From Pseudobacter sp051955275 (lineage in GTDB: Bacteria; Bacteroidota; Bacteroidia; Chitinophagales; Chitinophagaceae), in assembly GCF_051955275.1 (NCBI RefSeq), contig NZ_JBQCGW010000138.1, forward strand, positions 1 to 64,000: a DNA stretch of 64,000 bases, read 5' to 3'. The first letter of the stretch is position 1. Every line of letters starts with the position of its first letter. Below are positions 26,492 through 35,314 of the stretch, piece by piece. A model generated the notes under the pieces. That model worked only from the letters and a program-made list of their open reading frames with translations, was not told where the DNA came from and did no database searches. Made by a program: the position numbers and the translations under genes.

Positions 26492-27244
26492 TTAAGAAAA
26501 ATAAGTACCTCCGTTGATATCGATATTGGCGCCTGTGATAAAGCTGGCTTCATCGCTGGCAAGATATACCACAAGGTCGGCCACTTCTTCCGCCTTGCCT
26601 TCCCTGCGCAATGGAGTGGAATTGGCCACATTCTGACGTACTTCAGGCTTGGTGAAGCTGTCGTGGAAGAAGGTGGCGATCATGCCGGGGTCCACCGCGT
26701 TCACGCGGATGCCTTTTGGACCAAGCTCTTTTGCCATCGCTTTGGTAAAAGTAGCCACGGCGCCTTTGGCAGTTGCATAGGCAGAGGCTCCGAAGCCGCC
26801 ACCATCCCTGCCAGCCTGGGAAGAGAAGTTGACCACTGCACTGCCTGCAGGCATATGGGGCACAACCTGCCTGGTGAGCAGGAAAGCGGACTTCACGTTG
26901 AGGTCCATCACATGGTCCCAGAAGTCTGCATCCATATCTGCAAGGAGCTTACGTGCAACCATACCGCCAGCCACATTCACCAGTATATGAATTTCATTTC
27001 CGAAAGCCTGCTGGGCTTCGCTCACAACCCGGGCCACATCTTCCCCTTTGCTCATATCGCCTTTCACCGCGATTGCTTCGCCACCGATGGCTTTGATAGC
27101 ATTCAGGGTTTCCTGCGCCTGTTGCTCGCTGCTGAAATAATTCACCACTACTTTCGCGCCCTGCTGCGCAAGTTTAACGGACACGGCTTTGCCGATATCT
27201 CTTCCGCCGCCGGAAACGATGGCAACTTTTCCCTGTAGTCTCAT
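26492..27244 (-). CDS. SDR oxidoreductase, probable DEH reductase making KDG
   Basis: This 250-residue classical short-chain dehydrogenase has the NAD(P)-binding motif SGGGRDIG (about 10-17), the NxAG-type VNVAGG, a catalytic Ser in VVNFSSQAG and the YATAK dyad (about 155-160). In alginate catabolism the PL17 product becomes DEH (4-deoxy-L-erythro-5-hexoseulose uronate), which an SDR reduces to 2-keto-3-deoxygluconate. The location, coupled to a hexuronate-type transporter by an ATGA overlap at 27241-27244 and downstream of PL6, PL17 and KdgF genes, makes that role likely. Cofactor choice is not certain. KDG kinase and KDPG aldolase genes are not in the window. Confidence 0.82.
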   Translation of the reverse strand: MRLQGKVAIVSGGGRDIGKAVSVKLAQQGAKVVVNYFSSEQQAQETLNAIKAIGGEAIAVKGDMSKGEDVARVVSEAQQAFGNEIHILVNVAGGMVARKLLADMDADFWDHVMDLNVKSAFLLTRQVVPHMPAGSAVVNFSSQAGRDGGGFGASAYATAKGAVATFTKAMAKELGPKGIRVNAVDPGMIATFFHDSFTKPEVRQNVANSTPLRREGKAEEVADLVVYLASDEASFITGANIDINGGTYFS

Positions 27245-28566
27245 ATATTCTCTTGTTTAAATTGTTTTTTGGATGAAATGAACATGATGCAGCACCATGC
27301 GATGGGGACCATCAGTGCGCCCATGATGAAAAAGGAGGTATAACTTACTTTGGTGATCACCGGAACCATCCAGGTAGTGATGAGCGTACCTGCAACCGCA
27401 GTAGTGCCACCCATACCTGCTACTGTTCCTACATTTCTGCCATGGAAATAATCACCGGGCAAAGTCTGCAGGTTATTGATCAGGAACTGGAATCCAAAGA
27501 GCGTGGCGCTGATGAAGGCGATGGCCATACCCGGCTGCTCCTTCAATTCTTCGAGATAGTATGCGATCGCGCAGAGTGATAACAGCATGATCACGCTCCC
27601 GATGGTGATGGCGCTCTTTCTGGCTTTGGCCGCATCCACACCGCGCTTGATGCGTGCAGATGAATAGAAGCCTCCTGCCAGTCCGCCTACCGCTGCAAAG
27701 AAATACGGCACCCAGGCGAATGCCCCGATCTGTTTCATGTCGAAGCCATATTGTTCTTTCAGGAAAGTTGGCAGCCAGGTGACAAACATCCACCATACAG
27801 GATCGATGAAGAAGCGGCTGCTGAGGATGCCCCATGTGCTCTTGAAATTGAGCAGCTGTTTCCAGGTGTATACAGTGGCCGGCGCTTCTGTTTTTGCAGA
27901 CTGCGCCTGTACCTGTCCTCCCTGGATATGCGCCTGTTCTTCCGGTGTGATCCAGGGATGTTTATCGGGTGTATTCTTATTGATCCATAACCAGGGGATC
28001 AGCCAGAGAAAGCCGAGCACACCGATAAGCAGGAAAGTGATCTTCCAGCCGAAAGCCAGGAAGAGTGCTGCAATCACTGGTGCGGACACTACCCCGCCGA
28101 TAGACGCCCCTGCACCAAAGATGCCCTGCGCAATAGCACGCTCTTTGGGAGGGAACCATTCTGCATTGCTCTTGGTAGCACCGGGCCAGTTTCCCGCTTC
28201 GCTGATCCCCAGCAGAAAGCGGAAGATATTGAAGCTGAGAATGCTCCTGGCGAGCGCATGCAGGCCTATGGAAATGCTCCAGCCCACTATACTAACGGCC
28301 ATGCCTAAGCGAGTTCCTATTGCGTCCATCATTTTTCCCGTGATCGTTTGCCCGATGGCATAAGCGATCATAAAGAAAGTGGTGATAAGGGCCAGGGTGC
28401 TCTTGCTGTCGGCTTCCGCAATTCCGAAATCCTTATAGATATAGGGCCACATGAAGTTGATGGCTCCACGGTCTATATAGTTGATGATGGTAGCCAATCC
28501 GATGAGGGAGATGATCCACCAGCGGAGACCTTTTACCTGGAATTTGCCTGTTTGTGTTTGAGCCAT
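27241..28566 (-). CDS. MFS hexuronate transporter (ExuT-like, anion:cation symporter family)
   Basis: This 441-residue, 12-helix transporter starts with TIINYIDRGAINFMWPYIYKD. It carries the signature LLGISEAGNWPGATKSNAEW followed by PPKERAIAQGIFGAGASIGG, characteristic of ExuT/GarP-like proteins. It should carry monomeric unsaturated uronate or DEH across the inner membrane. The stop codon overlaps the SDR start in ATGA. The upstream 255-base gap with repeats separates this pair from the rest of the locus, so it may have its own promoter or be reached by read-through. Confidence 0.88.
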   Translation of the reverse strand: MAQTQTGKFQVKGLRWWIISLIGLATIINYIDRGAINFMWPYIYKDFGIAEADSKSTLALITTFFMIAYAIGQTITGKMMDAIGTRLGMAVSIVGWSISIGLHALARSILSFNIFRFLLGISEAGNWPGATKSNAEWFPPKERAIAQGIFGAGASIGGVVSAPVIAALFLAFGWKITFLLIGVLGFLWLIPWLWINKNTPDKHPWITPEEQAHIQGGQVQAQSAKTEAPATVYTWKQLLNFKSTWGILSSRFFIDPVWWMFVTWLPTFLKEQYGFDMKQIGAFAWVPYFFAAVGGLAGGFYSSARIKRGVDAAKARKSAITIGSVIMLLSLCAIAYYLEELKEQPGMAIAFISATLFGFQFLINNLQTLPGDYFHGRNVGTVAGMGGTTAVAGTLITTWMVPVITKVSYTSFFIMGALMVPIAWCCIMFISSKKQFKQENI

Positions 28567-28821
28567 TTCTTGTTTTTAGATTTCTTTCGCTGCCCGGTAG
28601 AGGCAGCGTTTGGCCGTGGAAACAACGTGTGCCCAGTGGAAGCAGCGTATGCCCAGTAGCTCGCCTCCGGCGAGTTACTGCTATTTGTTCGCCTCTGGTG
28701 AATACCGCGTCGCCGGAGGCGACGGAATATAAGTCACTCGCGGGGACGCGAGCGACTGGGTACACCTTATTACTTTACGCCACACCATGTTACTTTACGC
28801 CACACCTTGTTCTTGGATCCC
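28567..28821. repeat. Composite intergenic region of palindromes and short tandem repeats (copy B)
   Basis: From left to right it holds three imperfect units of about 20 bases (28592-28611, 28612-28630, 28631-28650). Next come a palindrome CTCGCC-TCC-GGCGAG (28660-28674), TTCGCC-TCT-GGTGAA (28688-28702) and GTCGCC-GGA-GGCGAC (28709-28723). The large unit at 28732-28757 is identical to copy A, and two 20-base tandem copies follow at 28770-28789 and 28790-28809 with one mismatch. It sits after the esterase gene inside the alginate locus. Confidence 0.8.
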
Positions 28822-29724
28822 TTACTTTTTATCCGGTATTCCCAAATCCACCAGGAATTTAGCAATAGCCCTGTTCAGCTCAGACGCTTTCTCTTTGGGA
28901 AAGCCGCCATGCTTGCCGCCTTCAATGGTCATGAACTCGGTTTTTACACCTGCTTCCACCAGTTTCTTATGCAGGTCAACAGACTGCTGGTAAGGCACGG
29001 TGGGATCTGCATCGCCATGCACGATGAATACAGGTGGATTGTTCTTGTTCACGAAATTGATGGGCGATACTGATTTTATAAATGCAGGGTCTTTGGCTTT
29101 ATCACCCAGCCAGCGGGTAGCCGACTTACTGGTGATATTGGTGCCGTAGGCCCAGTCATTCACATCCGTGATGCCGTATTTGTCAATGATGGCGGCTACT
29201 TTCACATTCTCAACACCCGGGCAATTGCCATCGAATCGATGATCGTTGCCGAGCAGTCCAGCCATCAGCGCCAGGTGACCGCCTGCGCTGCCGCCCATGA
29301 TCACGATGCGGTTGACATCGATATTCAAAGCCCTGGCATTTTTGATCAGGTAGATCAGCGCACAGCGTGCGTCTTCAACAGCGGCCGGTGCTGTGGCCTG
29401 GCCGGTGAGACGGTATTCGATATTGCAGACGGCAAAATTCATTTTGAAGAAAGTGCTGAAGCCTGTCTGTGATTCTTTGGTGCCATGGTTCCAGCCGCCG
29501 CCGTGGATATTGATCAGTACGGCTGTGGGTTTGCCGGTATTGGCTGGCAGATAGAGATCCAGTTTCTGTTCCCAGTCCTTTCCTTTGGTGTACACTACAT
29601 CTATCTGTGAAGTATAACCGGCAGGTAACTGTACTTTCTTTACTGAGTCTTTTGTTTCTTCCTGTGCCATAACCGGTGCGGCGGCCAGGAGGGCTAATGC
29701 GAAAATGAATGTTTTCATACTCAT
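28822..29724 (-). CDS. Exported alpha/beta-hydrolase esterase in the alginate locus
   Basis: This 300-residue protein has a signal peptide (FIFALALLAAAPVMAQ). The hydrolase motifs are the oxyanion HGGG in INIHGGGWNHGT, the nucleophile elbow IMGGSAGGHLA (GxSxG), the acid FIVHGDADPTVPY and the histidine in GGKHGGF. It belongs to the BD-FAE / carboxylesterase group with many carbohydrate acetyl esterases. Lying 15 bases after kdgF in the alginate operon, it may remove O-acetyl groups from bacterial alginate before the lyases act. This substrate is an inference. Algal alginate is not acetylated, whereas Pseudomonas and Azotobacter alginates are. Confidence 0.8.
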   Translation of the reverse strand: MSMKTFIFALALLAAAPVMAQEETKDSVKKVQLPAGYTSQIDVVYTKGKDWEQKLDLYLPANTGKPTAVLINIHGGGWNHGTKESQTGFSTFFKMNFAVCNIEYRLTGQATAPAAVEDARCALIYLIKNARALNIDVNRIVIMGGSAGGHLALMAGLLGNDHRFDGNCPGVENVKVAAIIDKYGITDVNDWAYGTNITSKSATRWLGDKAKDPAFIKSVSPINFVNKNNPPVFIVHGDADPTVPYQQSVDLHKKLVEAGVKTEFMTIEGGKHGGFPKEKASELNRAIAKFLVDLGIPDKK

Positions 29725-29739
29725 GATTTATTGAGGTGA

Positions 29740-30078
29740 TCAGGGTAAAAAATCTTCTCTGAGCGGGCTGAACACATCCACCAGCAGGCCGGGTTCCAGG
29801 CATACACAGCCATGGATCACGTGCGGCGGAACGTAGTAACCATCGCCTTTGCGGATGATCTTCTTCTGATCGCCGATGGTCATTTCAAATACACCGCTCT
29901 CTACATAGGTCACCTGTACGTGTGGGTGCTCATGCAGGGTGCCTACCGCTCCTTTTTCGAATTTTGCTTTTACCAGCATGATATTATCGTCATAACCGTA
30001 TACCTGTCTCTTGATCCCGTTGTTGAGGTCTTCCCAGGGGATCTCCTGTTCAAACTGAAACTCGCTGCTTGCTCTCAT
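29740..30078 (-). CDS. kdgF: KdgF-type cupin, linearises unsaturated uronates
   Basis: This 112-residue single-domain cupin has metal ligands in motif 1 (GTLHEHPHVQVTYVESG) and motif 2 (PPHVIHGC), matching KdgF proteins. KdgF converts the cyclic unsaturated uronate released by lyases to the linear ketone used by downstream enzymes. It is encoded 12 bases after the PL17 lyase and 15 bases before the esterase, a typical place in alginate operons. There is no signal peptide, so it acts in the cytoplasm. Confidence 0.88.
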   Translation of the reverse strand: MRASSEFQFEQEIPWEDLNNGIKRQVYGYDDNIMLVKAKFEKGAVGTLHEHPHVQVTYVESGVFEMTIGDQKKIIRKGDGYYVPPHVIHGCVCLEPGLLVDVFSPLREDFLP

Positions 30079-30090
30079 GATTGTTATTTT

Positions 30091-32214
30091 TTATTCTATT
30101 ACCAGGAATGAGTTGGGCTCATTGCGCCTGATGCTGATTTTATAGGTTTTCTTTTTGTATGCAAAGATGAATTGAATAATGCCGTTGGTTGATGAAAGCA
30201 GTGTAAGGTCTTTCACCTGCGCCTTAGCCCCGGTGGTCACTTCCGCAATGGTATTGTTCCTGCCATGCGGCTCGGTGATGCTGATGAAAGTATGACTGGT
30301 GGCCGCAGGCTGCGTCAGCATGAATGCTTTTTCAGTACGCAGATTAAGGTTGGGATCGTCGGCGCCCAGGGTTAGCAGTTTTACACGCGTTGCCGTATCC
30401 GCCACAAAAGAGGTGGTGTAGAATTTACGGTTGTTCAACACAGTTATATATGGCTTGCCTTTGGAAGGAATACCGCTTCCGTTGAGCCAGATATGCTGGT
30501 ATCCATCACTCCTGCCGAGCGCGGACAATTGCTTTTTGTTTATCTCTGCCGGGAAGCCCAGGTCAGTGACATGCCCCTGGTACCAGAAGGGAAGATCGTA
30601 CTGGTGTGGCTGCTGGCTGTTCGCGGCAAATACATCTATCAGTATGGCCTGCTCTTCTTCATCAGGTGTGAAGAGTATGGCAGAGCGCCAGAGGTTGGTG
30701 CCTTTGTAGGCATTCTTCTCTTCGGCACTCACCACCTGGTAGCGGTTGTTGACAGTGAAGTTCACCAGTGAAGGCGTAAACTCCTCTCCTATTTTCTCGT
30801 TATTGTTGAAATGGGATTGCTCATCCACCACCAGGGTGTTGTGGGCTACGGTTTGTTTACCCCAGGTATCATTCTCTTTGGTATAGTTGCCTCCATTCTT
30901 GGTTTCCACGTTCAGGAAACGAACGGCTCCATAATCGCTGAATACTTCTCCGTTGTTATCATACACCAGCAGGTTGAGCCTGTCGAAGTGGCCATGGCCC
31001 ATACCTTGCGTGCCTGCCTTCATCACTACGCAGAGCTGGTTGCTGTTGGGGCCGCTGCGCAGGATGCCGATGCCGCCACCTTTGCCGTCTGCGCCATCAT
31101 TGATCCATTGTGGCTTGTAAGCGAAGGGCTTTGTTTTGCCGGCAGCAATGGCTTTGGCCACGCTCAGACCGGCATCACTGATGATCACTCTCTCCTGCTG
31201 TTGTGCAATATCAAGGAGATCATCCCCTGCCTGCATATCACTGTATGCGATATTCACTGCATAGACCATTTCTTCCGTTTCATAGGTCTTGTCCTTGATG
31301 GCATCATTGAGCGGGAAGAAAACCTTATTGGTGTAGGTGCATTGTAATGCTGTGTTCACTGCTTTCTTCAGCAAACCGCTGCGGAAATCATAGATCCTGA
31401 ATCCTGGCTCATACTGGTGGATGGCTTTTGCAAATAGCATGAAAGGCAGGATGGCGTAACGCTGGTAGTACGGCCCTTCTGCATAATAGCCGTCGGGTGA
31501 AAACAACTGGTTGAGTTGTGCGAGGAAGCCGCCTTTGTCATCCAGTTTTGTGCCGTGCAGTGCCTGCTGCACCCATTCTTTTCTGCCGGTCACATAACCG
31601 GTCATGCCAACTGCGGCCACCGACCAGGTGCCGTGATTATGCACTTTGTTGAAGATAGAGCCGTTTACTACGGAGAGTTCCTTCACCACGGAGGCGAAGA
31701 GATCCTCTTCGATTTTTTTTCTGTCTGCAGCCGGGATGGCGTTGTACACGCAATCATAGGCCTGGATCATATACACCTGCCATACGCAGTCGTTCAGGTT
31801 CTGCCAGAAGATCTTTCCGCCGGGTTCCTGCTTGCGTTTGGGATGCCTGCCCCAGGTATTGTACACGGCTGCGTATTGGAGCAATAATTCTTTTACATAG
31901 CGGGCATAACGCTCGTCTTTCGTTATCTGAAAGGCAATGCCGCAAGCCAGTGCCTGCTGGTAATTCTTTTTATGTTTTTCATGGGTAACGCCGCCACCGC
32001 CATCGGCAGGTGTTGGTACTTCAATACCGGATTTAAGCGCCTTGTCGGCATCCTTCTTCACTGTTTTGAAGCTGGAGGCCATTACCGGGAAATCCTCTAC
32101 CCCACGCCTCACCGCCGCAATATGCTGCTGCGTGAGCATGATGGAGGGATGTGATTGCGCCTGCGAGTAAATACCCGCAAGCATGATCAATATGGAAAGA
32201 AAAATAGTTCTCAT
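30091..32214 (-). CDS. PL17 oligoalginate lyase (heparinase II/III-like fold)
   Basis: This 707-residue exported protein (signal cleavage near YSQAQ, residue 19) has an N-terminal alpha/alpha toroid and a C-terminal heparinase II/III beta-sandwich. Residues expected for PL17 catalysis are seen in NHGTWS (Asn-His, about 197-198), YYAEGPYYQRYA (catalytic tyrosine, about 253) and GMGHGHFDRLNL (His, about 408). Spacing agrees with the characterised PL17 enzyme Alg17C. The enzyme works exolytically on oligoalginates, releasing unsaturated monouronate for KdgF. It lies 12 bases from both the PL6 gene and kdgF. Probable location is the periplasm. Confidence 0.88.
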   Translation of the reverse strand: MRTIFLSILIMLAGIYSQAQSHPSIMLTQQHIAAVRRGVEDFPVMASSFKTVKKDADKALKSGIEVPTPADGGGGVTHEKHKKNYQQALACGIAFQITKDERYARYVKELLLQYAAVYNTWGRHPKRKQEPGGKIFWQNLNDCVWQVYMIQAYDCVYNAIPAADRKKIEEDLFASVVKELSVVNGSIFNKVHNHGTWSVAAVGMTGYVTGRKEWVQQALHGTKLDDKGGFLAQLNQLFSPDGYYAEGPYYQRYAILPFMLFAKAIHQYEPGFRIYDFRSGLLKKAVNTALQCTYTNKVFFPLNDAIKDKTYETEEMVYAVNIAYSDMQAGDDLLDIAQQQERVIISDAGLSVAKAIAAGKTKPFAYKPQWINDGADGKGGGIGILRSGPNSNQLCVVMKAGTQGMGHGHFDRLNLLVYDNNGEVFSDYGAVRFLNVETKNGGNYTKENDTWGKQTVAHNTLVVDEQSHFNNNEKIGEEFTPSLVNFTVNNRYQVVSAEEKNAYKGTNLWRSAILFTPDEEEQAILIDVFAANSQQPHQYDLPFWYQGHVTDLGFPAEINKKQLSALGRSDGYQHIWLNGSGIPSKGKPYITVLNNRKFYTTSFVADTATRVKLLTLGADDPNLNLRTEKAFMLTQPAATSHTFISITEPHGRNNTIAEVTTGAKAQVKDLTLLSSTNGIIQFIFAYKKKTYKISIRRNEPNSFLVIE

Positions 32215-32226
32215 AGTACGCTCGAA

Positions 32227-34560
32227 TTAAAGTATGCCCATGGGTTTACCATCGTTGCCGTTCATATTGCCGGCTGCCACGATCCTGAAATCATTGGCGG
32301 CTGCATTACGGAATACGGGTTTTGTTTTTACGATGTTCTTTCCGGTGGCTTTGTTGAAGAATGTGCTGATTCGGCCGCTGTCGTACACATTGCAATAATC
32401 GATATTGAGTTTGTCCCAGGCCATCTCTTCAAACCAGATGATCCTGCCGCCCTTTCCGCTGTAATTGAAAACGCTGTTGGTGATACTGGCCACCTGCACA
32501 CCGATAAGCTTTACTACTGTGCCCTGCATGCGGTTCTCCACATTATGAAAGGTGCAGTGATCGATGGTTACTTCCGGACCGGTAGTGCTCTCATCGTTCC
32601 CACCCCTGTATACATTGATGGCCCCGCTGAGTGTATTGGCGAATACGGAATTGTACACGCGCAGATATGCAAGATTGTAAATGCCTTTATCATCTTTCTC
32701 TGCGCCATAATCGATGCCCATACCGGCATTGTTGCGGAATACGGAATTGCTGATGATCACGGAGTCCGCATAAGTGCCTTTGGTGCCTTTGATGCATACA
32801 TGTCCGCCTTCGTTGAAGTTGATGAACTCACAGCCATCCACTTTCAGGAGATAGTGTGCGCTTACGGGCTTGTTGCCGGTGCTGATGCCGGATTTAACGG
32901 CTTCATAGTTTTCGTAGGAACTGTTGAAGATGATATTCTCCACTTCAACACTGCCCCCGCTGTCAAGGAGAATGAAGGCAGGAAGACTGGCTGCTGAAAT
33001 ATTCACCAGTTGCGGCTTTCCGGCCAGGCCGCTTTTTCTCCTGATCACAAGTGGTTTAGAGATCACCAGTGATTTGTCAATTTTATAATTGCCAGCTTCG
33101 GTCAGCTCAATCACATCGCCATATGCTGCCCGTTCTACAATGGAAGGCAGCTGCTGGCTGTCGGCGGCTGCCACTGCATGCACGGCAGGCTGACGAACGG
33201 TTGCCAGTTCAGGGTTGAACCAGGAGGCGCCGGTATTAGCGGCGCTCATCCAGTTCAGTTTACTGAGGTCCGCTCCCTCTTTGGAAGCAGGCACCTTGAA
33301 CTGCTGACCCGAATACGATACAGCAGTGAGAGAAGGTTTGTCGGAGCTAAAACCAGTGGGTACAGATGCTACCGTTTTACCGGAAAAGCGGTTGTTCTTA
33401 AACGTGATACCGCCATCGTTGTTGGCATCTTCATAAAGTGTGGCATTGCTGTTGAGGATGAAATTATCCCTGAAAGTAACGCGTGCCGGAGGCAATGTTC
33501 TTTCTTCATCTTTACCGGCGCCGAAAAGGATGGTCTTGCAGTTTATGAAGGTGTTGTGATGGATGTCCACATCCGTTACCTGCATATAACGGTTGAGCGG
33601 TGAATTTGGCACACCATTCAGTACCGTAAAACCGCCATGGAAGCCTTTTCCGGCCAATTCGATGAAAAGGTTGTTAGATACAGTGTGACCGGGGTTGATC
33701 ACCCGTACCCCACCGGTATAGGGTTTGTTGTTACCAATGAAAATATTGTTGAGCACGGTATTACCGGAGCCATGGCGAAGCACCAGTCCGCCTTCACATT
33801 CGTAGAAGGTATTTTCCGTAAGCATATTATTGCAGCTCTTTACGGAAATGATCTCCACTTCCCCGTTGCATCTTTCAAAATAGTTATGATGTACGCGGGT
33901 ATTGCTGCTGGCGAGGGAATAGCGACTTACCCCAATGCGGATGGTCTCACCACCATTGGATCCCAGTGGCTGGCGGCCTCTGAAATAATTGCTGTCGATG
34001 CTATGTTCATTGTGCTGCGAGCGTTCGTCGTTCAGTTCCACGATGAGGGTGGTACCGGTATTGAGCTTGTTGCCGATCACGCAGTGATCGATTCGGTTCT
34101 GTTTTCCCCAGAGCGTGATCCAGTGGTCATCGTCAGATCGGCTGGGTTTGCTGAAGTTCTCGAACACGCATTGGGTGAGGCGGCAGTTGTTGGCCAGCCT
34201 GTCGCTTTTACGAAAGTCAACGATGGATTTTTCCACTGCATATCCATCCGTGAAATGTAAACCTGAAACCGTTACATGATCACTGCCGAAACGGATGAAT
34301 GAATTACCGGTAAGCTTCACACTGCCCGGAGTTTCGGCCATTACCACGATGGGTTTTCCGGCACTGCCGGATGAAGTAATAAGCATGGAAACATCCTTCC
34401 AGGTTCCGTTGGCCAGTACAATACTGTCGCCCGGTTTAGCTTTGTTCAATGCGGATCTCAGTTCCTGATTATCTTTCACGGGTATGCGCTGGCTGTAACC
34501 TGTGTTCATGGCCAGCAGCAGGGTTGCTGTGAGCAACATCGGATTGTTTCGTTTTTTCAA
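32227..34560 (-). CDS. PL6-family alginate lyase
   Basis: This 777-residue exported protein (signal ends near GYSQ) has two right-handed parallel beta-helix regions, built from repeated N-rich turns such as VHHNYFERCNG, NMLTENTFYECEGG and NTVLNNIFIGNN. The catalytic pair of PL6 appears as Lys in EVEIISVKS (about 241) and Arg in GGLVLRHGSGN (21 residues later). That is the same spacing as in characterised PL6 enzymes. A second, shorter helix follows a linker near residue 440. PL6 includes alginate lyases and chondroitinase B; the locus partners (PL17, KdgF, SDR) support alginate. It sits 10 bases after the FadR-type regulator gene. Confidence 0.9.
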   Translation of the reverse strand: MKKRNNPMLLTATLLLAMNTGYSQRIPVKDNQELRSALNKAKPGDSIVLANGTWKDVSMLITSSGSAGKPIVVMAETPGSVKLTGNSFIRFGSDHVTVSGLHFTDGYAVEKSIVDFRKSDRLANNCRLTQCVFENFSKPSRSDDDHWITLWGKQNRIDHCVIGNKLNTGTTLIVELNDERSQHNEHSIDSNYFRGRQPLGSNGGETIRIGVSRYSLASSNTRVHHNYFERCNGEVEIISVKSCNNMLTENTFYECEGGLVLRHGSGNTVLNNIFIGNNKPYTGGVRVINPGHTVSNNLFIELAGKGFHGGFTVLNGVPNSPLNRYMQVTDVDIHHNTFINCKTILFGAGKDEERTLPPARVTFRDNFILNSNATLYEDANNDGGITFKNNRFSGKTVASVPTGFSSDKPSLTAVSYSGQQFKVPASKEGADLSKLNWMSAANTGASWFNPELATVRQPAVHAVAAADSQQLPSIVERAAYGDVIELTEAGNYKIDKSLVISKPLVIRRKSGLAGKPQLVNISAASLPAFILLDSGGSVEVENIIFNSSYENYEAVKSGISTGNKPVSAHYLLKVDGCEFINFNEGGHVCIKGTKGTYADSVIISNSVFRNNAGMGIDYGAEKDDKGIYNLAYLRVYNSVFANTLSGAINVYRGGNDESTTGPEVTIDHCTFHNVENRMQGTVVKLIGVQVASITNSVFNYSGKGGRIIWFEEMAWDKLNIDYCNVYDSGRISTFFNKATGKNIVKTKPVFRNAAANDFRIVAAGNMNGNDGKPMGIL

Positions 34561-34570
34561 AGCCTTTGAT

Positions 34571-35302
34571 TTATGTTATTGCCAGGTGTTTCTGAGTGCT
34601 GCTGATCCGCAGGATATCGTCCAGGTGATTGGCCATGGCCAGTGCTGCTGCATCTTCATCCTGGTCGGCAATGGCTTTCAGGATCTCGTGGTGTTCAGCC
34701 ATGGCTTCGGCGCTGCGGTACTCTCCGCAGATCTTTTTTTCTATGATATTGCGGATGATATCGGGCAACAGCAGGAGCAGCATGGATTCCATTACGGAGT
34801 TCTTGGCGGCATTGGCGATCTTGAGGTGAATGAACATGTCTTCCTGTACGGCATTCTCCTTTGCATTGATCTTTGCATCATAGGCTGCCACGGCGGCACG
34901 CAGGGATTCCAGATCTTCTTCGGTCCTGCGCTGTGCGGCCAGCCTGGCTGCATTGATCTCCATATAATAACGTGCTTCAATAAGCGCAAAGAAGTCGTTC
35001 TTATTGAAATTGATGATATCGTTTAGGATGCCTTCCATCATCTGGATATTGTACTGCGCTACGTAAGTGCCGCTCTGGGGTGATGTTTTGAGCAGGCCGA
35101 AGAATTCCAGTTTGCGGATGGCATCGCGCACATAAGTGCGGCCTACACCGAATTTCTCTGCCAGGATCCGCTCTGCCGGGAGGCGGTCGCCGGGTTTAAG
35201 CAGGCCTTCACTCATCAGCTGTTTCAACTGGCGGATGATCTTGTCAACCGGTGATTCTACTTCGATAGCTTTAATGGTTTCAATGATAGAAGATTGATCC
35301 AT
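34571..35302 (-). CDS. FadR-subfamily GntR transcriptional regulator of the alginate locus
   Basis: This 243-residue protein has a GntR winged helix (LLKPGDRLPAERILAEKFGV, then TYVRDAIRKLEFFGLLKTSP, about 33-85) and an all-alpha FCD ligand domain with metal-binding histidines (MFIHLKIANAAKN, and MAEHHEILKAI). Similar regulators in Bacteroidota alginate loci respond to KDG-type intermediates. The gene lies within the operon it probably controls, between the surface lipoprotein and PL6 genes. The perfect palindrome upstream of susC (41785-41802) is a strong candidate for its operator. Confidence 0.9.
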   Translation of the reverse strand: MDQSSIIETIKAIEVESPVDKIIRQLKQLMSEGLLKPGDRLPAERILAEKFGVGRTYVRDAIRKLEFFGLLKTSPQSGTYVAQYNIQMMEGILNDIINFNKNDFFALIEARYYMEINAARLAAQRRTEEDLESLRAAVAAYDAKINAKENAVQEDMFIHLKIANAAKNSVMESMLLLLLPDIIRNIIEKKICGEYRSAEAMAEHHEILKAIADQDEDAAALAMANHLDDILRISSTQKHLAIT

Positions 35303-35314
35303 ATAGTGGTTGTT

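Noticed and set aside
28433..28765. A 110-residue minus-strand frame across the 28.6-28.76 kb gap
   Set aside because: It is a translation of the palindromic repeat region and of the opposite frame of the MFS gene; it has no coding character.
28592..28809. A CRISPR array or attachment site
   Set aside because: The short repeats are adjacent without unique spacers of regular length, and no cas or integrase gene is near.
32155..34260. Long plus-strand frames opposite the PL6 and PL17 genes
   Set aside because: They are antisense shadows of highly biased coding sequence; the minus-strand proteins carry catalytic motifs of known families.
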